DNA of 64,000 nt from Roseiterribacter gracilis (GCA_018332375.1 BOPV01000001.1:1488001-1552000), one strand, 5' to 3'. Shown: positions 1 to 8,616, counted from the stretch's first letter. The notes: generated from the letters alone by a model not told the origin. Numbers and translations are program-made.

Positions 1-258
1 ATCGATCAGTTCCGCAAAGTTGCCGGTCCCAATCCGACCTACCCGGCCCAAGCGCAGAGAGAAGGCATTACCGGCGTGGTCGGGCTGAAGGTCACGACGG
101 ACGCGCAATCGCGCGTAATCAATGTCGTCGTGCTGGATGAGACGCCGGCTGGCAACGAGTTCGGCCGGCACGCCGTCGACGTCATGAAATACTGGACGTT
201 CGAGCCTGCCGCCGCGGGTAAGACCTTTCCGTATCGCATGACGTTCAAACTGAAATGA
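1..258 (+). CDS. TonB C-terminal-domain protein (5' truncated by window edge)
   Basis: The reading frame is open from base 1 to the stop at 256-258, so only the C-terminal 85 residues are visible. They match the TonB/TolA C-terminal fold: a 'P-x-YP-x-x-A-x-x-x-G-x-x-G' start, a central valine-rich strand, and a 'FGRHAVDVMKYWTFEPA' segment corresponding to the family's 'A-x-x-x-W-x-F-x-PA' signature. In the family this domain is periplasmic and contacts the TonB box of outer-membrane receptors, or acts as a stand-alone periplasmic domain. The next gene overlaps its stop by 4 bp and encodes a paralogous domain, so the two form a tandem pair. The N-terminal part, including any membrane anchor, lies outside the window. 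Confidence 0.7.
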   Translation: MDQFRKVAGPNPTYPAQAQREGITGVVGLKVTTDAQSRVINVVVLDETPAGNEFGRHAVDVMKYWTFEPAAAGKTFPYRMTFKLK

Positions 259-632
259 CGACACGACTGTCCCTCTGCGCGCTATTGCTCGCGCTCGCGC
301 CGGCTGCCTGCACGAACGACGCAGCGCGTACATCCGCCGTCGGACCTTCGTCGGACGTCGCGTCGGCGCTCGAACAAAAACGGTATCGCCGGGTGGCCGG
401 CCCAATTCCGACCATGCCGCAGCGAGCCTGGGTGGAGCGCGTGGAAGGCCACGCCCGTGTCGAAGTCGTGACCGAGGCGACGGGCCGCGTCGTCGCGGCG
501 CGCGTGCTTGAAGAAGACCCGGTCGGCTACGAATTCGGCGCGCACGCGCTGGCCGCCGTGAGCCGCTGGACCTTCGAGCCCGCCTCGGCCAGTCAAACAT
601 TCGCCTACACGGTCTATTTCAAATTCCGCTGA
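255..632 (+). CDS. Lipoprotein with TonB C-terminal-like domain
   Basis: 125 aa. The ATG at 255 overlaps the preceding stop (ATGA), so translation is probably coupled. The N-terminus has a short basic start, a hydrophobic stretch and 'LAPAAC' ending at about residue 19, which fits a lipobox with lipidation at that Cys. The rest (about 50-125) repeats the layout of the previous gene's domain ('GHARVEVVTEATGRVV', then 'GAHALAAVSRWTFEPAS'), so it is a diverged TonB C-terminal-type domain. The two genes look like tandem duplicates. No energy-transducing transmembrane segment or Pro-rich spacer is present, so it is not a complete TonB; a periplasmic accessory role is an inference. Confidence 0.65.
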   Translation: MTTRLSLCALLLALAPAACTNDAARTSAVGPSSDVASALEQKRYRRVAGPIPTMPQRAWVERVEGHARVEVVTEATGRVVAARVLEEDPVGYEFGAHALAAVSRWTFEPASASQTFAYTVYFKFR

Positions 633-679
633 CCGCTCTCGCTGCTTGACAGTCCCCACCCGAATTCACCAAGGTCCGG

Positions 680-731
680 CCGTGGTGATTTGGCGACCCG
701 CTTGCAGGCCACGTAAAACAAGCTGCTAAAC
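680..731 (+). promoter_or_regulatory. SAM-II riboswitch aptamer upstream of metZ
   Basis: The segment matches the alphaproteobacterial SAM-II (metA element) consensus: 'CGTGGTGATTTG', then 'GCTTGCAGGCCACG', then 'CAAGCTGCTAAA'. P1 pairs 681-685 (CGTGG) with 709-713 (CCACG). The H-type pseudoknot pairs 700-704 (GCTTG) with 719-723 (CAAGC). The conserved GCTAAA tail is at 724-729. It lies about 100 nt before metZ, a classic SAM-II target, so S-adenosylmethionine should repress the gene. A perfect TTGACA -35-like hexamer sits at 646-651, but no convincing -10 follows it. Confidence 0.9.
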
Positions 732-753
732 GGTCAGGCCAGTCCGGTTCCGG

Positions 754-790
754 CGCCTAGACCTTTGCGGGTCTGGGCGTTTTTGTTTTC
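754..790 (+). terminator. Intrinsic terminator in the metZ leader (riboswitch expression platform)
   Basis: A 10-bp stem pairs 754-763 (CGCCTAGACC) with 770-779 (GGTCTGGGCG), with one G-U pair and loop TTTGCG. It is followed directly by TTTTTGTTTT. It sits between the SAM-II aptamer and metZ, so it probably works as an attenuator. Bases 732-740 (GGTCAGGCC) are partly complementary to the terminator's 5' arm and could form an alternative antiterminator; that pairing is inferred. Confidence 0.8.
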
Positions 791-831
791 GTCTCCCTAC
801 GCCAAGGCTTCGGGAGATAGAGGGTCGGACG

Positions 832-2007
832 ATGAGCGAACAAGATTGGGCGAACGAGACGTTGCTGATCCATGCGGGCCGCTTGCGCTCGCAATTCGAC
901 GAAACGTCGGAAGCGATCTGGATGACGTCCGGTTACGTCTACAAGACCGCCGAAGAAGCCGAGTCCGCGTTCAAGAATGACGGCTCGCGCTTTGTCTATT
1001 CGCGCTATCGCAACCCGACCGTCGACATGTTCGAGCGCCGCATGGCGCTGTACGAAGGCGCCGAGCGCGCCTTCGCAACGTCGAGCGGCATGGCCGCCGT
1101 CTATGCGGCACTCGCCGCCGGCTTGAAAGCGGGCGATCGCATCGTAGCGCCGCACGCGCTGTTCGGCTCGTGCCTCTACATCATCAACGACATTCTCGGC
1201 CGCTTTGGCGTGCAGGCGACGTTGGTCGACGGCACCGATCTGGCGCAATGGCGCGAAGCCCTGTCGCGCCCGGCCAATATCGTGTTTCTGGAATCGCCGG
1301 CCAATCCGATGCTCGACATCGTCGACATTCGCGAAGTCGCAAAGCTGGCGCACGCCGCCGGTGCGCTGGTGGTGGTCGATAATGTGTTCGCGACGCCGGT
1401 GCTGCAGAAACCACTACAGCTTGGCGCCGACGTCGTCGTCTATTCCGCGACCAAACATATCGACGGCCAGGGACGCTGTCTGGGCGGCGTCATTCTGTGC
1501 AGCAATGCCTATGGCGAGAAAGTCGCACCCTTCCTGCGCCACACCGGCCCGTCTTTGTCGCCGTTCAATGCCTGGGTGTTGCTGAAAGGACTGGAGACGC
1601 TGGAACTACGCGTTGCGCGCCACGTCGAGAACGCAGCCAAGCTTGCAGCCGCGCTGGAACACCATCCCAAGATCGAACGCCTGTCCTATCCCGGCCTGAA
1701 ATCGCATCCGCAGCACGCGCTGGCGGCGGCGCAGATGAAAGGCGGCTTCGGCAATCTGATCGCGTTCAACATCAAAGGCGGCAAGGACGGCGCGTTCGCT
1801 GCGTTGAACCGGCTGCAGCTGATCGCGATCTCGAACAATCTCGGCGATGCGAAGTCGTTGATCACCCATCCGGCGACGACGACGCATCAGCGCCTGACCG
1901 ACGCCGAACGCGCCCGCGTCGGCATCACCGACGGGACGGTGCGTTTGTCGGTCGGCTTGGAGAATGCCGACGATCTGCTGAAGGATCTGACGAACGCGCT
2001 TGGGTGA
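832..2007 (+). CDS. metZ: O-succinylhomoserine sulfhydrylase
   Basis: 391 aa, the usual length for the PLP-dependent Cys/Met metabolism enzyme family. It makes homocysteine from O-succinylhomoserine and sulfide in the cytoplasm, the direct-sulfhydrylation route to methionine. Visible family marks are 'SRYRNPTVDMFE' (about 57-68), the active-site region 'SATKHIDGQGRCLGG' with PLP lysine K208, and 'ITHPATTTHQRL' near the C-terminus. MetZ rather than cystathionine beta-lyase or gamma-synthase is favoured by 'HIDGQGR' after the lysine and by the SAM-II riboswitch that controls it. The ATG is preceded by a GAGGGT Shine-Dalgarno. It is monocistronic and ends in a convergent intergenic region holding a palindromic repeat. 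Confidence 0.93.
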   Translation: MSEQDWANETLLIHAGRLRSQFDETSEAIWMTSGYVYKTAEEAESAFKNDGSRFVYSRYRNPTVDMFERRMALYEGAERAFATSSGMAAVYAALAAGLKAGDRIVAPHALFGSCLYIINDILGRFGVQATLVDGTDLAQWREALSRPANIVFLESPANPMLDIVDIREVAKLAHAAGALVVVDNVFATPVLQKPLQLGADVVVYSATKHIDGQGRCLGGVILCSNAYGEKVAPFLRHTGPSLSPFNAWVLLKGLETLELRVARHVENAAKLAAALEHHPKIERLSYPGLKSHPQHALAAAQMKGGFGNLIAFNIKGGKDGAFAALNRLQLIAISNNLGDAKSLITHPATTTHQRLTDAERARVGITDGTVRLSVGLENADDLLKDLTNALG

Positions 2008-2021
2008 CGAGTCACAAGCTT

Positions 2022-2185
2022 GCAAACCACCACGACACCAAGAACACCACGCGAATGAGTTGGTGAGGCGTTCCCATCGCAAGGTGAGAGGGTTCTCCTG
2101 ACGCGCTTCGCGCGTCGACAAAGCCATCACATCTTGCGACGTAAACTCGCCGCTGGCTGTGACTCGTGGCGTCGTGGTGGTTTGC
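2022..2185. repeat. Palindromic intergenic repeat, copy A
   Basis: The 22-bp ends are inverted repeats: 2022-2043 reads GCAAACCACCACGACACCAAGA, and the reverse complement of 2164-2185 differs at only two positions. The middle contains a 7-bp stem (2100-2106 with 2110-2116, loop TTC). The left end shares the core CACCACGAC-x-CCA-x-GAACAC-x-ACG with a second copy at 19205-19345. No ORF is inside. It looks like a MITE-like or REP-like element between the 3' ends of convergent genes. Confidence 0.7.
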
Positions 2186-2207
2186 TGACTACTGACTCAG
2201 CGGTCGC

Positions 2208-3311
2208 TCAATTTACGGTGCGCGCGCGGCTGACGACGTCGCCGACGCCGACTTCCAGTTCCAGGATGGTTTCGTAGTTGGCCTGACGGCGCGGGAAACC
2301 GCGCGTCAGCTCGTCCCAGATTTCGGCCGCGTGCTGCAACTGGCCGACGCCGCCGCCGATCGAATTGAACACGGTGCGCGAGCGGCGCAGGAAGCCGGTG
2401 AAGCGGCTCGATCCTTTGCCGTCCAGGAACAGCTCGTTGAACGCGCCTTCATATTCGCCGAGCTCGTCTTCGACCGCGCGCAGCACGGTGACGAGTTGCG
2501 CTTGCAGACCCAGCATCGCGCGTTCGACGTCGGGACGCAGCGCCGGCGCGAACCGCGGCAGGATGCGCGGTACGTCGAGGAACCAGCGCAGCATGTCGTG
2601 GACGCGCGGCTTCACGCGCGCATATTCCCACGCGAAATACAGCACGCCCTTCCAGCTATAAAAGATCTCAGCAGAATCGAGCGACGGCAGGCCGAACGCC
2701 TTGGACAGATTGTCCAGCGCCCGCGTGTCCTGCAGATCCCACAACGCGTCGATCAGACGTTCGAGCGCAGCGGCCGTACCGTGGCCGCCGACCACCTTGT
2801 CGAGGATCAGGCGGAAGCGGTCGCGAATGTAACGGCGGATCTCATTCCACTCGTTGTCGCTGATTTCGAAATAAAGCGGGCTGCAGGTAAGGCCAGCGCG
2901 CTCGAGCTTATCTTTGAGCAAAAATGGAGCAAAGGTCGGCAGCTCGTCGAGCGTGCGCAGAACCATCTTGTCGAAATCGAGCGCCTTGCGCCGCTCATCG
3001 ACCGACAGATCCAGCAGCTCGGACATGCCGGCATCGAAGGTCCGCTGGCCGAAGAAGACCGTGCGACCGCCTTCGAGCGGGTTGGCGCCGTCGAACGGCA
3101 GATAGAGTTTGGTTGCGACCCGCGCACCTTCGAGCCCACCGTGGCGTTCACGCTGCAGCAATGCTTCCTTGATCAGAATCGTCTGATTCAGGATCGGCGT
3201 TTTGAACAACAGGCCCGGGTCGCCCGGCGGCAGCTTTGCGGTGACGCCAAGGCAGCTCAACACCCGTCCAGAGCCAGACTGCAAACAATGCTTGATCGGA
3301 TCGATAGCCAC
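2208..3311 (-). CDS. Conserved-looking hypothetical protein
   Basis: I do not recognise this 367-aa protein. I chose the GTG at 3311 because a GAGG Shine-Dalgarno lies just upstream on the minus strand. A longer frame to an ATG at 3371 would leave only 2 bp to glnD. No signal peptide or membrane segment is visible. It looks like a soluble, mostly helical protein with many charged residues. Sequence marks include 'LPPGDPGLLFKTPILNQ' near the N-terminus, 'LYLPFD', 'DNEWNEIRRYIRDRFR' in the middle and 'SWKGVLYFAWEYARVKPR'. There is no P-loop, HTH or obvious catalytic motif. It is transcribed divergently from glnD and convergently to metZ, so it is a single-gene unit. Codon use matches the high-GC core genes, so there is no sign of recent transfer. 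Confidence 0.6.
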   Translation of the reverse strand: MAIDPIKHCLQSGSGRVLSCLGVTAKLPPGDPGLLFKTPILNQTILIKEALLQRERHGGLEGARVATKLYLPFDGANPLEGGRTVFFGQRTFDAGMSELLDLSVDERRKALDFDKMVLRTLDELPTFAPFLLKDKLERAGLTCSPLYFEISDNEWNEIRRYIRDRFRLILDKVVGGHGTAAALERLIDALWDLQDTRALDNLSKAFGLPSLDSAEIFYSWKGVLYFAWEYARVKPRVHDMLRWFLDVPRILPRFAPALRPDVERAMLGLQAQLVTVLRAVEDELGEYEGAFNELFLDGKGSSRFTGFLRRSRTVFNSIGGGVGQLQHAAEIWDELTRGFPRRQANYETILELEVGVGDVVSRARTVN

Positions 3312-3373
3312 GCCAGGTCCCTCGTACTGCCGGGTTCTGCTGACCCGGTCGGCGGCACTATAACGATCCAACT

Positions 3374-6145
3374 ATGACTGTCGCCCTCCCCCATTCCCGT
3401 CCCCGCGCCCGGCGCTCGGGCTTCGACGTCGACGAATACGCCCCGGCGCTGGCACGCGTGCTGGGCGACGGCGATTCGGCCGAAGCCTCGCGCGCGGCCG
3501 TGATGGTGGCGTTGCGCCGCTCGCTCGAAAGCGGCCGCGAGGCGCTGGCGCGCCGATTGGCGCGAGACGATGACGGCGACGCGTACATGATCGATCACGC
3601 GCGCCTGCTCGACCGGATCGTGATGGCGCTGTTCGACTATACGACCGAACGGCTTTTCCCGGTTGCCAACCCGACCACCGGCGAACGTCTCGCACTGGTT
3701 GCACTTGGCGGGTATGGCCGCGGCGACCTGGCACCGTTCAGCGATCTCGATCTGCTGTTCGTGCTTCCCTACAAGCGCACGCCGCGCGTCGAGCAAGTGG
3801 TCGAACACGTCCTGTACACGCTGTGGGATCTCGGCCTGAAAGTCGGTCACGCGGTGCGTTCGATCGACGAATGTGTACGGCTTGCAAAAGGCGACGTGCT
3901 GATCCGCACCTCGCTGCTCGATCGCCGCTTCATCGCGGGCGATGCCAAGCTGTATCGCGATCTCGACCGCAAATATCACCGCAGCGTTGAAACCGGCAGC
4001 GAGACCGCGTACGTGCAGGCCAAGCTGGCCGAGCGCGACGCGCGCCACAAACGCTGGGGCGACAGCCGCTACGTGCTGGAGCCCAACGTCAAAGAAGGCA
4101 AAGGCGGTCTGCGCGACCTGCACACGCTGCAATGGATCGCGAAGACGCTCTACAAGGTGCACTCGATCGACGAGCTGGTGCCGCTGGGCAAGCTCACCGC
4201 CGAAGAAGCACAACGTTTCGCCAAGGCGCAGACCTTCCTGCGCACCGTGCGCTGCTGGTTGCAACTGACCGCCGGTCGTCTCGAAGACCGTCTGACCTTC
4301 GATCTGCAGACCGAGATCGGCCAGCGGCTCGCCTATACCGATCACGCCGGCGCCAAAGGCGTCGAGCGTTTCATGAAACACTATTTCCTGGTCGCCAAAG
4401 ACGTCGGCGATCTGACGCGCGTGTTGTGCGCCGATTTCGAAACCTCGAGCGGTACGACGCGCTGGCAGTGGCTGCGCCGGTCGCGCCCGAAGAAGGTCGG
4501 CGGCTTTCTCGTCTCCGGCGATCGCCTCGACATTGCGCGCGACGATCAGTTCGCACGCGATCCGGTCGACATGATCCGCCTGTTCGCGACCGCGCATGAC
4601 AAAGACTACGACGTGCATCCGCATGCGCTGCGCGCCATTCGTCGCGAGCTGCGCCGCATCGGTCCCGACGTGCGCGAAGATCCGGAAGCGAACCAACTGT
4701 TCCTGGATATTCTGACCGGACCGAAGAACCCCGAAACCACCTTGCGCCGCATGAACGAAGCCGGCGTGCTCGGCCGTTTCGTGCCCGACTTCGGCCGTGT
4801 CGTCGCGCAGATGCAATACGACATGTACCATTGGTACACAGTCGACGAGCACACGTTGCAGGCGATGGGCATTCTGCATCGCATTGCGGCCGGCGAGATG
4901 AAAGACGAGCTGCCGCTCGCCTCGGACCTGATCCAGCAAATCGCTTCGCACCGCGCTTTGTCGGTGGCGTTGTTGCTGCACGACATCGCCAAAGGCCGCG
5001 GCGGCGATCATTCGGTGTTGGGCGCCAAAGTCGCGCAGCATCTCGGGCCGCGCCTGGGCCTGTCGCCCGAAGAAGTCGAAACCGCGTCGTGGCTGGTGCG
5101 CTGGCATCTTGCGATGTCGGACGCGGCGTTCAAGCGCGATCTCGAAGACGAAGAAACCGTGCGTGCCTTCGCCGAGCTGGTGCAAAGCCCGGAACGGTTG
5201 AAGCTGCTGGCGATCCTGACTTCGACAGACATTCGCGCAGTCGGCCCCGGCCGCTGGAACGCGTGGAAGTCGGCGCTGCTGACCGAGCTGTATCTGCGCG
5301 CCGATGAATGGCTGGCGACGTCGAGCGATGAACAAGTCACCAGCCGCGCCCGTGCCCGCATCGACGCGCTGAAAGAAAACACGCGCACGCTGCTCACCGA
5401 TTGGAGCGACGGCGAATTCGAGCGTTTCGCGCGCTTGGGTTCCGGCGGCTATTGGCTTGCGTTCGATCCCGCCGGCCACGCCCACCACGCCAGGTTGGCG
5501 CGCGAGGCGCAGCAGCTCGGCCGCGAATTCGTGCTGGCGACGCGCGACGATGTCGGCCGGGACGTCACCGAAGTCACGGTCTATGCCGCCGACCATCCCG
5601 GCCTGTTCGCACGCTTGGCGGGCGCGATTGCGTGGACCGGCCTCACCATCGTCGACGCCAAGATTCACACGCTGACCAACGGCATGGCGCTGGACGTCTT
5701 CTCGGTGCAGGACGCGAGCGGCAGTGCGCTCGAAGGCGAAAGCGCGCGCGAGAAGCTGACGCGTGCGGTCGAACGCGCGCTGGCCGGCAAGCTGCTTCTG
5801 TCGAAGGAACTGGCGCGCAAGCCGTCGTCCTTGCCGCGCCGGGCTCGCTCGTTCCAGGTCACGCCGCGCGTGCTGATCGACAATGGCGCGTCCAAGTTCC
5901 ACACCGTGATCGAGATCAACGGCCGCGACCGCGCCGGCCTGTTGCACGCCTTGACGACGACATTGACGCGCTTGTCGCTGTCGATCGCAACCGCGAAGAT
6001 CTCGACCTACGGCCACAAAGTCGTCGACGTCTTCTATGTGCGCGACGTGTTCGGCATGAAGATCACCGACGAAGGAAAGCTGGGCAAGGTCCGCGAAGCG
6101 CTGCTAAAGGCGCTGGCGGAACCGGAAGAAAAGAAAAGCGCGTAA
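3374..6145 (+). CDS. glnD: [Protein-PII] uridylyltransferase / uridylyl-removing enzyme
   Basis: 923 aa, full length for GlnD. This bifunctional cytoplasmic sensor uridylylates PII proteins when nitrogen is scarce and deuridylylates them when glutamine is high. Domains in order: a nucleotidyltransferase with 'GGYGRGDLAPFSDLD' at 112-126 (catalytic D124 and D126), a helical linker, an HD domain with 'HDIAKGRGGDHS' near 536, and two C-terminal ACT glutamine-sensing domains (about 735-815 and 845-920). The first ATG is used; no strong Shine-Dalgarno is seen. In many alphaproteobacteria glnD is followed by murJ and trpS. Here those genes resume only at 13793, so the intervening 7.6 kb is probably an insertion. 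A 919-aa frame on the opposite strand is a GC-driven shadow. Confidence 0.97.
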   Translation: MTVALPHSRPRARRSGFDVDEYAPALARVLGDGDSAEASRAAVMVALRRSLESGREALARRLARDDDGDAYMIDHARLLDRIVMALFDYTTERLFPVANPTTGERLALVALGGYGRGDLAPFSDLDLLFVLPYKRTPRVEQVVEHVLYTLWDLGLKVGHAVRSIDECVRLAKGDVLIRTSLLDRRFIAGDAKLYRDLDRKYHRSVETGSETAYVQAKLAERDARHKRWGDSRYVLEPNVKEGKGGLRDLHTLQWIAKTLYKVHSIDELVPLGKLTAEEAQRFAKAQTFLRTVRCWLQLTAGRLEDRLTFDLQTEIGQRLAYTDHAGAKGVERFMKHYFLVAKDVGDLTRVLCADFETSSGTTRWQWLRRSRPKKVGGFLVSGDRLDIARDDQFARDPVDMIRLFATAHDKDYDVHPHALRAIRRELRRIGPDVREDPEANQLFLDILTGPKNPETTLRRMNEAGVLGRFVPDFGRVVAQMQYDMYHWYTVDEHTLQAMGILHRIAAGEMKDELPLASDLIQQIASHRALSVALLLHDIAKGRGGDHSVLGAKVAQHLGPRLGLSPEEVETASWLVRWHLAMSDAAFKRDLEDEETVRAFAELVQSPERLKLLAILTSTDIRAVGPGRWNAWKSALLTELYLRADEWLATSSDEQVTSRARARIDALKENTRTLLTDWSDGEFERFARLGSGGYWLAFDPAGHAHHARLAREAQQLGREFVLATRDDVGRDVTEVTVYAADHPGLFARLAGAIAWTGLTIVDAKIHTLTNGMALDVFSVQDASGSALEGESAREKLTRAVERALAGKLLLSKELARKPSSLPRRARSFQVTPRVLIDNGASKFHTVIEINGRDRAGLLHALTTTLTRLSLSIATAKISTYGHKVVDVFYVRDVFGMKITDEGKLGKVREALLKALAEPEEKKSA

Positions 6146-6207
6146 GAACGATAAGAATCAGTTATTGATGGACTGTGGGCTGCGGCCCACGATGATGGGA
6201 GACGGAG

Positions 6208-7503
6208 ATGGCGAGCCCTCAATCCGACATCGACGCGGAAGGCGCCGCATTACAACCTGTTCGTCTGCACCGCTTCGCGATTGACGGACTATTTGGTCGA
6301 AGCCCGATCGCAATCGACTTCCCACCCGCTGCGGAACTCGCTTCCGAACCGAGCATCTTGATTCTTTCTGGGCAAAACGGTTCCGGAAAAACCACGATAC
6401 TAAAGATGTTGGCGGGCGCGACGTCGATGAACTTCGACACTTTCCGCGCAGTGCCCTTTCGAAATGCGATCCTTGAGTTCTCGAATGGAGAAGTGCTGCA
6501 AGTAGAGCGCACCTCCAATGAAGACCGCCCGTTGAGAATATCATTCGGCGGCAAAGAAGCATTCTTGGCAAAAGACAAACGGCAGCCAAACGTATACTCA
6601 CCACGCGAACAGCTTGCGATTGACGCCGTTCGTGAGCAGACAAAACGAGTCCTGAAACATATCTCGTTTCAGTTTCTGGACACGACCAGGTCGACATTCG
6701 ATCAACGCGAAACATTCGACATCGACTCAGTCGTTCAGGTAAGCCCCGGGCGATATTCAGTTAAGCACCAAGGGCGTGGCAAAGAGCTCGAACCCCTTGC
6801 CGATAAAGTTCGCGAATTTATGCGAGAAGCGCAGGTTAACTACCGCAAATTCTTTCAAGCTGAGAATCTGGAACTTCTCCCGCGCATTTTGCAGCGTTTC
6901 AAGACGGACAAGGTTGTCGCGAAACCCGAGCAACTCCTATCGCGCGTTAAGGCTATTGCCGCGCGAATACCGGAAATGAAACGACTCGGCTTGCAAACCG
7001 ACGATGTTGATATTGAGACGCTGACCGACCTGCTGATCTCGGGCGAATTTACCAGCGACGAGCACAGCCTTGCTCTTCTCGAGACGTACGTCGAAACACA
7101 GACAAATAAGCAAAGCTCAAGAGAGCTGATCGCTCATCGGCTTCTCGAATTCGAGAAGATTATGGACGAATTTCTCGTTGCAAAGACCGTAAGAGTCGAT
7201 GCTCGATTAGGCTTAAAGATTGAGACCGATCAGCTGCAGAATTTAAGAGAATCGGAGCTGAGCTCCGGGGAATATCATTTCTTATTGATGATGGTAGCGG
7301 CGCTTCTTTGCCGCCGATCAGGTAGCATTATCGCAATCGACGAGCCGGAGCTGTCGCTTCACGTCGGATGGCAACGCAAGGTGGTCGGTGCGCTCGCAAG
7401 ATGTGCCGCAGGAGCCTCGCCGTTATTTATCTTCGCAACTCACTCGATGGCGATATCTGCTGAGCATCGCGATCGTACTAAGTCGCTATCAGCGATAGAT
7501 TGA
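6208..7503 (+). CDS. AAA15/ABC-type ATPase, AriA-like (putative PARIS defence sensor)
   Basis: 431 aa. Walker A is 'SGQNGSGKTT' at about 54-63. An ABC-type signature 'ELSSGEYHFLL' lies near 350, Walker B 'IIAIDEPELSLH' near 374-385, and a switch histidine 'FATHS' near 409-413. Between them is a long helical insertion, as in AAA15/AAA21 or Rad50-like ATPases linked to defence. The next gene overlaps by one base and encodes a DUF4435 protein. This ATPase plus DUF4435/TOPRIM arrangement is that of PARIS (AriA with AriB), in which AriA detects a phage anti-restriction protein and releases the AriB toxin. Codons such as AGA, TTA and ATA are common and GC is lower than in glnD, suggesting transfer. 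A strong GGGAGACGGAG precedes the ATG. Other AAA/DUF4435 pairs remain possible. Confidence 0.7.
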   Translation: MASPQSDIDAEGAALQPVRLHRFAIDGLFGRSPIAIDFPPAAELASEPSILILSGQNGSGKTTILKMLAGATSMNFDTFRAVPFRNAILEFSNGEVLQVERTSNEDRPLRISFGGKEAFLAKDKRQPNVYSPREQLAIDAVREQTKRVLKHISFQFLDTTRSTFDQRETFDIDSVVQVSPGRYSVKHQGRGKELEPLADKVREFMREAQVNYRKFFQAENLELLPRILQRFKTDKVVAKPEQLLSRVKAIAARIPEMKRLGLQTDDVDIETLTDLLISGEFTSDEHSLALLETYVETQTNKQSSRELIAHRLLEFEKIMDEFLVAKTVRVDARLGLKIETDQLQNLRESELSSGEYHFLLMMVAALLCRRSGSIIAIDEPELSLHVGWQRKVVGALARCAAGASPLFIFATHSMAISAEHRDRTKSLSAID

Positions 7504-8504
7504 TGACGGCGCAGTGGACTCTCGGTGAGTTTGAGCTGGAGCTAACAGAAGACTCTCAGCGCATTGTTCTATTCGTCGAAGGCCATCGAGACCTCGCATT
7601 CTGGCGAAAGCTTCTTCCAACCGCAGAGCGAGATCGGGCGTCTGTCTATCCGATTAGCGCGTTGGAATGTCCTTCTGTCCTCGGCGGAGAACGCGGGCGT
7701 CTAATCTGGGCTGCAAAGACGTTCTTAGTTCACGAGCTTTCAGATCGGCTACGTTTCTTCGCCGACGCCGATATGGACAAGCTGCTGGAAGTCGAAACGC
7801 CGCGCAATGTGTGGACTACTGATTATCGAGATCTCGAATGCTACGCGCTGTGTCCCGTTTGCTTTGAAGAACTTTGCGCAACCGGACTTGGCGATGCGGA
7901 AAAAGCCGCACCATTGATAGCTGCCATATCAAATGTTGCTCGGCCCGTTGGACTCATGCGCGTTGCTTCGCAACGCCTTCAACTAGATTTACCCTTTAAT
8001 CGAACGCTTGAGAAAGGCTTCGGTCGTTTTACCGACCGCCGTGCGTCATCGTTTGATCAACGGAAGCTTGCCCAGGCACTTCTCCAGAACGCAGGCATAT
8101 CACTATCGGAATTGGCTCGGTACGAGGCAGCATGCGCTAGCGAGCAAGAACGATTTCGCGATCTGATTGATGCGCACTTAGTCCACGGGAAAGATCTAGT
8201 GCGAATCTTAGCGCATTGCCTGAACATTGAGATGGCGGCAGTGACTCCGATCATCTTTCTCTCAATTGGCGCTTGCACAAGCACAGTGAGAATGGAGCCA
8301 GCAATTTCCCTCGCGCTGTTATGGTTAGGAGCGCAACCTGACGGGCTGCAAAACGCGCCCAAAGTGCAGGCCGCCGCAACAAACTACATGACCGCTGCAG
8401 AAACCCCACGACATCAGTCTACGAGAACGTGGTTGAAGAACGTTGCCGCCGTATTGCACGCGCAGGCACATCGGATCGGTCGGTTACGGTCGCGAAAATT
8501 TTGA
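7503..8504 (+). CDS. DUF4435/TOPRIM-fold protein, AriB-like (putative PARIS effector)
   Basis: 333 aa from the ATG at 7503, which overlaps the ATPase stop (TGATG), so the pair should be translationally coupled. The N-terminal half carries the acidic pattern of DUF4435/TOPRIM nucleases: 'LFVEGHRDLAFW' with E26, 'FFADADMD' with D88, D90 and D92, and 'TDYRDLECYAL' near 107-117. In known PARIS systems AriB is a TOPRIM effector that stops translation by cleaving tRNA. Whether this homologue shares that target is unknown. The C-terminal half is helical with no recognised motif. Base composition is AT-richer than its surroundings, like its partner. A GC-rich terminator follows about 110 bp downstream. 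Confidence 0.7.
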   Translation: MTAQWTLGEFELELTEDSQRIVLFVEGHRDLAFWRKLLPTAERDRASVYPISALECPSVLGGERGRLIWAAKTFLVHELSDRLRFFADADMDKLLEVETPRNVWTTDYRDLECYALCPVCFEELCATGLGDAEKAAPLIAAISNVARPVGLMRVASQRLQLDLPFNRTLEKGFGRFTDRRASSFDQRKLAQALLQNAGISLSELARYEAACASEQERFRDLIDAHLVHGKDLVRILAHCLNIEMAAVTPIIFLSIGACTSTVRMEPAISLALLWLGAQPDGLQNAPKVQAAATNYMTAAETPRHQSTRTWLKNVAAVLHAQAHRIGRLRSRKF

Positions 8505-8616
8505 GACCCAACCTAACATCGCGCCATATGATGTTTTGCAGGACGTAGTCGTCAGCCAAGAAACTAAGAGAGACGACATTTTGCCTTCTAGACGAAAATT
8601 CGTAGGCATAGGGCAG

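Noticed and set aside
2041..2110. CRISPR-like direct repeats in the CACCACGAC-rich gap
   Set aside because: The repeats are inverted ends of a single element with no regular spacers and no cas genes in the window.
3257..6016. 919-aa open frame antisense to glnD
   Set aside because: It lies entirely opposite a well-recognised gene, has no family motif, and long antisense frames are expected in high-GC coding DNA with G/C-rich third positions.
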